A stretch of DNA of 64,000 bases, taken from assembly GCA_014529385.2 (NCBI GenBank), contig CM043967.1, positions 6,773,001 to 6,837,000 on the forward strand, given 5' to 3'. Source of the stretch: Adiantum capillus-veneris (taxonomy: Eukaryota > Streptophyta > Polypodiopsida > Polypodiales > Pteridaceae). Of this stretch, positions 57,814 to 64,000 are shown one piece after another; position 1 is the stretch's first letter, and each line of letters begins with the position of its first letter. A model generated the notes under the pieces. It was not told the DNA's origin. It ran no database searches and saw only the letters and a program-made list of their open reading frames with translations. The position numbers and the translations under genes are program-made.

Positions 57814-58650
57814 ACTTGTACATAAAGACATGAAGTCTAATGTCAAAATTGTGTGTGGGATTTCTTTTTGTGGGATTTTTATCTTGCTTTAGCAAGCACA
57901 TGTACATGCAGGGCAAGTCACTAGTATAGTGCCAGCTGTCGGGCTATTGTAAGTGCCCGTGAGTGAGTTTTTTGAAGTGACACTTGTATATAACTAAACT
58001 CATCTAAAAACTTAAAAAATTTCAGCCAAACTCTAGGAAATATCAGGTTTGAGCTCGTTGTGCCTCCTTGATGGTTTCTGCAGTTTTTGCCCTCGCCTTG
58101 CCTACTCTACGTGTAGTCGTGTTGGGACAGCTCCCTGTTCGGATCAACATTTCATATAGCGGCGGGTAGATTCAATTTTGGTCATCTTCAGATTTCTTGC
58201 CAGTTATTTTTCAAGATTTCTCTCAAGATTTAAAGTTCCCCAATTGGAGTTGTGCTCTTCAGGTTACGACTAGTTCTCTACAGGGTTATGGCTATGGCAG
58301 CCTAGTGGCAAATTGTGTGTAGACAGATTGGGAGGGCATATATCTATGAATTATGGAATTGATGTTGAATTTGTGGGTTTGTGATGTTAAATTATAAAAG
58401 GAGAGGACCTTGTCTTCAAATACTTTGGCTCGAGTGTGTTGTAAATGCGTGCTTTGACAGGGTTTTGCTCCTATGTGGCATAGTCTCTTGGGTGGGCACG
58501 ACGGCAAGTAAATTCCCAAGGGGACTATTCTTGTTGGATTTGTGGTGTTCCAAAGGGGTTTCCCAAATATTTTGATGTTCTTGTAGTGATTTTTCAACAC
58601 TCTTGGGTGGCATCGCTATAGAGTTGTTCATGTTTGCTTGTTTCCCAACA
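57794..58650 (+). repeat. 3' LTR of the gag-only element
   Basis: 857 bases; longer than the 5' copy because of an additional block near its end (about 58568-58640). Confidence 0.8.
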
Positions 58651-58718
58651 GTGTTGATGAGCCTAATCATTAGAATTGAGTGCTTAAATCACTATTTTTT
58701 GACATTTTGACCATAGAA

Positions 58719-61700
58719 GAAGTTGGCATGCAATGTGAAGCTACCTTGAGTTGGAAAATGGGGAAAAAAGGACCTATAATTTTGGGTGCTTTCAGATGAG
58801 GTGAGGAGTAGAGAAGGAGCCAAAAGGGTTTTTCTATAAAAGGTTTTAATGAAAACTTTAGAGGCAGCAAGGACCGTGAGAATGTTTTGGACACTTTGAG
58901 TCCGGCCTTGTCTAGCGTCTTCATCCCTTCCACAATGCTATGGGCGTAATCGGGTGTCTTCTTCACTTAGGTGTGGTACTCTTCTTGTCTCCTAAGTCAC
59001 CTTCTCCTTGACTATCATGGTATTGATTGTCCTCCTAGCCTTTGTTTGAGAATTCTTACAAATTTTCCCCTTTGTTCTCTATCTCTTGGATCCTCTTCAC
59101 GGATAGATGATATCACAACATGCTATGTTGCATATTTTGATGTGTCTTTGGCTCCTTCTTGGGGTAGCTGTATAGGTGATGTGATTCATTGGTTATCTTA
59201 TGTCCTATTGATGATAAATTTTTGAGGTTTCTATACGATTTTACAAGTGATTTTGCTTCCAATTTGACAAAGATAGGGCGTTTACTACTACCATGTATAC
59301 TATACAATGTGGACATGATCAAGGATTACAAATTTTATGTGTGTAGTTTGTAGTTTCTAATACAGCTGTCACATACCAAAGTATGTGCACATTTAAAGCG
59401 GTGAATGCCATGCATTTCCGGGGATACAATCCAAAATTTTGGTAATCAACTTTCATTTGCTTTATTTTGCCAAGTTAGTGCAATTATTTTGATGATTTGT
59501 TTGCTAGGTGTGGACAAATTTTGGTCAATTTAGTTAATGCTTGAATACATTTTGCAAGTTTTGGAAATCTTTAAAAATGAAGATATTGATGCAATGATGG
59601 ATTAGTTTTTGGTTTTTTGACCTACAAGTGATGTTTGCACTATTGTGATTGAGCTTAAAGACTTCTAGTACTTTTTACTACCCTTTTTGGTCTCCAAAAG
59701 AGAGCTCTATGGACAAAATAGAAAAGTAATTTCTTTACTGTTTTGGATGGATTTTCATGATATTTGAAGCTCATAGGAGGGGTGGCTCCACGGGCCACCA
59801 CATGACAGCCACATATCTCACATTTGGATTTTATAGTGTTATTTGTGGGATATATACATATAAAGTGAAGTTTTCTTTTGTCAACTCAAGAGGGAGAGTA
59901 GGAGCTCTCACTTCTCCAACGTTGTGGAGGTTGAGGTTGTTTCCCATGCAGGCATGCACTTCGTGGGCATCATGTCGTTGTCGTTGGGTGGATCTAGCGA
60001 TGGAAGCGGCTATCATAATGTAGGGGATGCATGTGCTTGACCAATTTTCCACCATTCCCAAGCCATTAATGGTTGCACCGTTTTAGTTGAGAAAGTCCAC
60101 AAGTGCCACTAACAAGCTTGCTAGTGCCTTGTGGTGGCTGGTTTGTGGCCGGGTATGAAAACATGCAATGGTTAATGAAGTAGTTGGCATGCAATGTCGA
60201 GCCACCTTGAGTTGCAAAATGGGGAAAAAAGAACCTATACTTTTGGGTGCTTTCGAATGAGGCAAGGTGTAGAGAAGGAGCCAAAAGGGTTTTTTTTATA
60301 ATGGTTTTTATGAAAACTTTGGGGGCAGCAAGGACCTTGAGAATGTTTTGGAGACTTTGAGCCCGTTGGCCTTGTCTAGAATGTCTTCATCCTTTCCCCG
60401 ATCCTATGGACATAATCAAGTGTCTTCTTCAATGAGACGTGGGACTCTTCTTGTCCTCATAAGTCACCTTCTCCTTGGCTATCATGAAATTGCTTGTCCT
60501 CTTGGTCTCTGTTTGTGTCTTCTTGCAAATTTGCCCCTTTGTGCTCTATCTCTTAGATCCTCTGCACGAACAGATGATAGTACAACATGCTATGCTGCAT
60601 ATTTTAATGTGTCTTTGGCTTTTTCTTGGGGTAGCTCTATAGGTGATGTGATTCATTGGTTATCTTAAGTCCTACCGATAATAGATTTTTGAGGTTTTAT
60701 ACAATCCTACAAGTGTTTCTTCTTCCAATTTGACAAAGATAGGGAGTTTACTACTACCATGTATATAGTGTGGACACATCAAGGCTTACAAATTTTATGT
60801 GTGTAGTTTCTAATATAATTGGCACGTATCAAAGTATGTGAATGTTCAAAGCGGTGAATGTCATGCAATTTTGGGGACACGATCCAAAATTTTGGGAATC
60901 AAATTTCCTTTGCTTTATTTTTCCAAGTTGGTGCAATTCTTTTTATGATTTTTTTGCTAGGTGTGGACAATCTTTTGTCAATTTAGTTAATGCTTGAATG
61001 CATTTTGCAAGTCTTTTGCATCTTTAAAAGAGAAGATATCGATGCAATGATGGATTAGTTTGAGTTTTTGTGACCCAAAAGTGATGTTTTCACTAGTAAT
61101 TTTTAGTGCCCTTTTTTTGGTCTCCAAGAGAGGGGTGTATGGACAAGAAAATGTAATTTCTTTATTGTTTTGGGTGAGTTTTCATGATATTTTGGAGCTC
61201 ATAGGAGGGGTGGCTCCACGGGCCACCACATGGCAGCCACATATCTCACATTTGGATTCTATAGTGCTATTTGTGTGCTATATACATAGAAAGTGAAGTT
61301 TTTCTTTTGTCAACTCAAGAGGGAGAGTAGGATCTCTTACTTCTCTGAGGTTATCAAGGTTGAGGTTGTTTCCCATCCAGGCATGCACAGCCTGGGCCTC
61401 ATGTCGGTGTTGTTGGGTGGATCCAGTAATGGAAGCGACTATAGTGATGTAGGGGATGCATGTGCTCGACCAATTTTCCACCATGTGTGGTCATTAATGG
61501 TGGGCCCCATTTAGTTGAGGAGGTTCACAAGTTCCACCAACAAGCTGTTAGTGCCTTGTGGTGGTTGGTTTATGGCTGGACATGGAAAACATGCAAGGGT
61601 TGGTGAAGTAGTTGGCATACAATGTGGGGCCAACCTATGTTGCAAAATGGGAAAAAAAGAACCTATACTTTTGGGTGCTTTCAGATAAGGTAAGGAGTAG

Positions 61701-64000
61701 AGAAGGAGCCAAACAGGGTCTTTTTAATCAAATTTTTATAAAAACTTTGGGGGCCGCAGAGACCTTAAGAATGTTTTGGATATTTTGAGTCAGAGCCTTG
61801 TCTAGAATATCTTCATCCTTTCTACAATCCTATGGACATAATCGGTGAGGCATGGGACTCTTCTTTTTTGTCTTTGTTTGTGTCTTCTTGCCAATTTGCC
61901 CCTTTGTGGTCTTTCTCTTGGATCCTCTTCACGCATAGATGATAGCACAACATGTTATATTGCATATTTTGATGTGCCTTTGGCTTCTTCTTGGGCTAGC
62001 TCTATAGGTGATGTGATTCATTGGCTATCTTATGTCCTGTCGATGATAAATTTTTTAGGTTTTTATACAATTCTACAAGTGTTTTTCCTTCCAATTTGAC
62101 AAAGATAGGGTTTACTACTACCATGTGTACAATGTGGACATGATCAAGTCGTACAATTTCTGTTTGTATAGTTTCTAATACAATTGGCACATACCAAAGT
62201 ATGTGCGTGTGCAAAGCAAAGAATGCCATGCAGTTCTGGGGACACAATCCAAAATTTTGGGAATCAAATTTCCTTTGCTTTATTTTTCCAAGCTGGTGCA
62301 ATTATTTTTATGATTTGTTTGCTAGGTGTGGACAAATTATGGTGAATTTAGCTAATGCTTGAATGCATTTTGCAAGTTTTGGGCATCTTTAAAAGAGAAG
62401 ATATGGATGCAATGATGGATTAGTTTGATGACCTAAAAGTGATTTTTTCATTATTGTGATTGAGCTCAAAGACGTCTAATACTTTTTAGTACCTATTTTG
62501 GTCTCCAAGAGAGGGCTCTATGCACAAAAAAATGTAATTTCTTTATTGTTTTTGGTGGGTTTTCACGATATTTAATTCTCATAGGAGAGGTGGCAACGCA
62601 GGCCGCTGCATGGTAGCCACGATTTTATAGTGCTATTTGTGGGCTATATACATAGAAAGTGAAGTTTTTTCTTTTGTCAACTCAAGAGGGAACGTAGGAG
62701 CTCTTACTTCTCCAAGGTTATGGAGGTTGAGGTTGTTTCCCATGCAGGCATGCACTGCTTGGGCATCTGTTGATGTTTTTTGGTGGATCCAATGATGAAG
62801 CGGCTATAGTGATGTAGGGGATGCATGTGCTCGACCAGTTTTCCAACATGCATGGCCATTAATGGTCGCCCCCTTTTAGTTGAGAAAATTCACAATTGCC
62901 ACTAACAAGCTTGCTACTGCCTTTGTGGCCAGATATGGAAAACATGCAATGGTTGGTGAAGTAGTTGGCATGCAATGTGAGGCTACCTTGAGTTGGAAAA
63001 TGGGGAAAAAAGAACCTATAATTTTGGGTGCTTTCAGATGAGGTGAGGAGTAGAGAAGGAGCCAAAAGGGTTTTTTTTAAAAAAGGTTTTTATGAAAACT
63101 TTAGAGGCAAAATGGACCATGAGAATGTTTTGGACACTTTGAGTCCGGTCTTGTCTAGATTGTCTTCATCTTTTCCACAATGCTATGGACATAATTGAGT
63201 GTCTTCTTCAATTAGGCATGGGACTCTTCTTGTCCTCCTAAGTCACCTTCTCCTTGACTATCGTGGTATTGATTGTCATCCTAGTCTTTGTTTGTGACTT
63301 CTTACAAATTTGCCCCTTTGTGCTCTATCTCTTGGATAGATGATAGCACAGCATGCTATGTTGCATATTTTGATGTGTCTTTGACTCCTTCTTCGTGTAG
63401 CTCTATAGGTGATGTGATTTATTGGTTATCTTATGTCCTATCGATGATAAATTTTTGAGGTTTCTATATGATTCTACAAGTATATTTGCTTCCAATTTGA
63501 CAAAGATAGGGCGTTTACTACTATGATGTATACAATGTGGACATGATCAAGGATTACAAATTTTGTGTGTGTAGTTTTTAATACAATTTTCACATACCAA
63601 AGTATGTGCACATTTAAAGCGGTGAATGCCATGCAGTTCAGGGGACACGATCCAAAATTTTGGTAATCAAAGTTCATTTCCTTTATTTTGCCAAGTTGGT
63701 GCAATTCTTTTGATGATTTGTTTGCTAGGTGTGGACAAATTATGGTCAATTTAGTTGATACTAGAATACATTTTGCAAGTTTTGGGCATCTTTAAAAATG
63801 GAAATATTGATGCAATGATGGATTAGTTTGAGGTTTTCTGACCTACAAGTGATGTTTGCACTATTGTGATGGAGCTTAAAGACTTCTAGTACTTTTTAAT
63901 ACCCTTTTTGGTCTCCAAGAGAGGGCTCTATGGACCCAAAAAAAAAGTAATTTCTTTATTGTTTTGGGTGGAAATTCACGATATTTTAAGCTCATAGGAG
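58719..64000. repeat. Tandem array with units of about 1.35-1.46 kb
   Basis: AGTTGGCATGCAATGTG and its flank start new units at 58721, 60182, 61610 and 62963 (periods 1461, 1428 and 1353); the fourth runs off the window. Each unit also has CTCATAGGAGGGGTGGC, GTTTCCCATGCAGGCATGCA and TTTGCTAGGTGTGGACAA in the same order. A short ORF recurs in units 1-3 (CYVAYFDVSLA, SIGDVIHWLSYVL), but unit 4 has a 13-base deletion in it, so it is not kept in frame. No gene is supported. Confidence 0.85.

Larger units (their letters stand above)
55419..58650 (+). mobile_element. Gag-only LTR retrotransposon (TR-GAG-like)
   Basis: LTRs at 55419-56188 and 57794-58650 begin TGACACCCT and end CCAACA. They share long blocks such as TTTAGCAAGCACATGTACATG and GTGCCCGTGAGTGAGTTTTT. 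The 5' copy lacks about 80 bases near its end that the 3' copy has. Between them lie a primer site, a 329-codon gag and a 181-codon ORF, but no protease, RT or integrase. No matching target duplication could be read (GAGGT on the left, GTGTT on the right). Confidence 0.8.

Noticed and set aside
58971-62099. Recurring short ORF in the tandem array as a possible conserved gene
   Set aside because: Unit 4 carries a 13-base deletion that breaks the frame, and flanking non-coding sequence is equally conserved.

Overview
This window looks like intergenic, transposon-dominated nuclear DNA of a land plant. The evidence is: plant-type LTR retrotransposons primed by initiator Met-tRNA and Asp-tRNA, nested insertions, long (CT)n and (CA)n microsatellites, and GT-AG introns of about 80-130 bases. 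No ordinary host gene, tRNA, rRNA or CRISPR array is recognisable. The mix of elements (MULE-like transposase of an unusual type, large pol-less LTR elements, unclassified transposase-like genes) makes me favour a seed-free plant such as a fern or lycophyte, but that is only an inference.

Region 1 (1-28.5 kb) is a nested stack. A Ty3/gypsy element on the + strand has an LTR piece ending at 6773, a Met-tRNA primer site at 6775, gag, protease and the start of RT at 8.5-10.8 kb, an integrase C-terminus at 16.1-16.4 kb and a matching LTR at 28.15-28.53 kb. Other elements sit in it or beside it: a 1.5-kb LTR element on the - strand (4801-6298), a 1.34-kb inverted-repeat element flanked by TTAA (6828-8165), a decayed Ty1/copia element that has a primer site but no 5' LTR (10806-16105), and a 10.1-kb LTR element with two 920-base LTRs and no visible pol (16595-26676). 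On the left are a second gypsy gag fragment, a decayed transposase-like gene and another gypsy LTR end, all on the - strand.

Region 2 (28.5-35.1 kb) holds one unidentified ORF, a degenerate repeat of about 295 bases carrying a recurring 20-base palindrome, and - strand retroelement debris.

Region 3 (35.3-48.4 kb) is the most unusual part. A MULE-like DDE transposase gene on the - strand (four exons, two in-frame stops, one frameshift) lies head to head with a + strand gene of 14 exons whose predicted 878-codon reading frame is open throughout. That protein has a ParB-like N-terminal domain with a DGNHR motif. Its C-terminal part has the motif order of a beta-class DNA amino-methyltransferase, but the glycine-rich SAM loop appears to be missing. 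A small third gene with a TATA box lies convergently on the - strand. Inverted repeats, a long foldback and a repeated hairpin-plus-conserved-core module surround the + strand gene. I infer a multi-gene DNA transposon carrying a ParB-methyltransferase-like partner protein, possibly comparable in logic to VANDAL elements of Arabidopsis, which carry accessory anti-silencing genes.

Region 4 (48.5-64 kb) holds a decayed gypsy RT-RNase H followed by an unexplained 177-aa ORF, a relative of the 10-kb pol-less element, a gag-only LTR element (55419-58650), and a tandem array of units of about 1.35-1.46 kb that runs off the end of the window.
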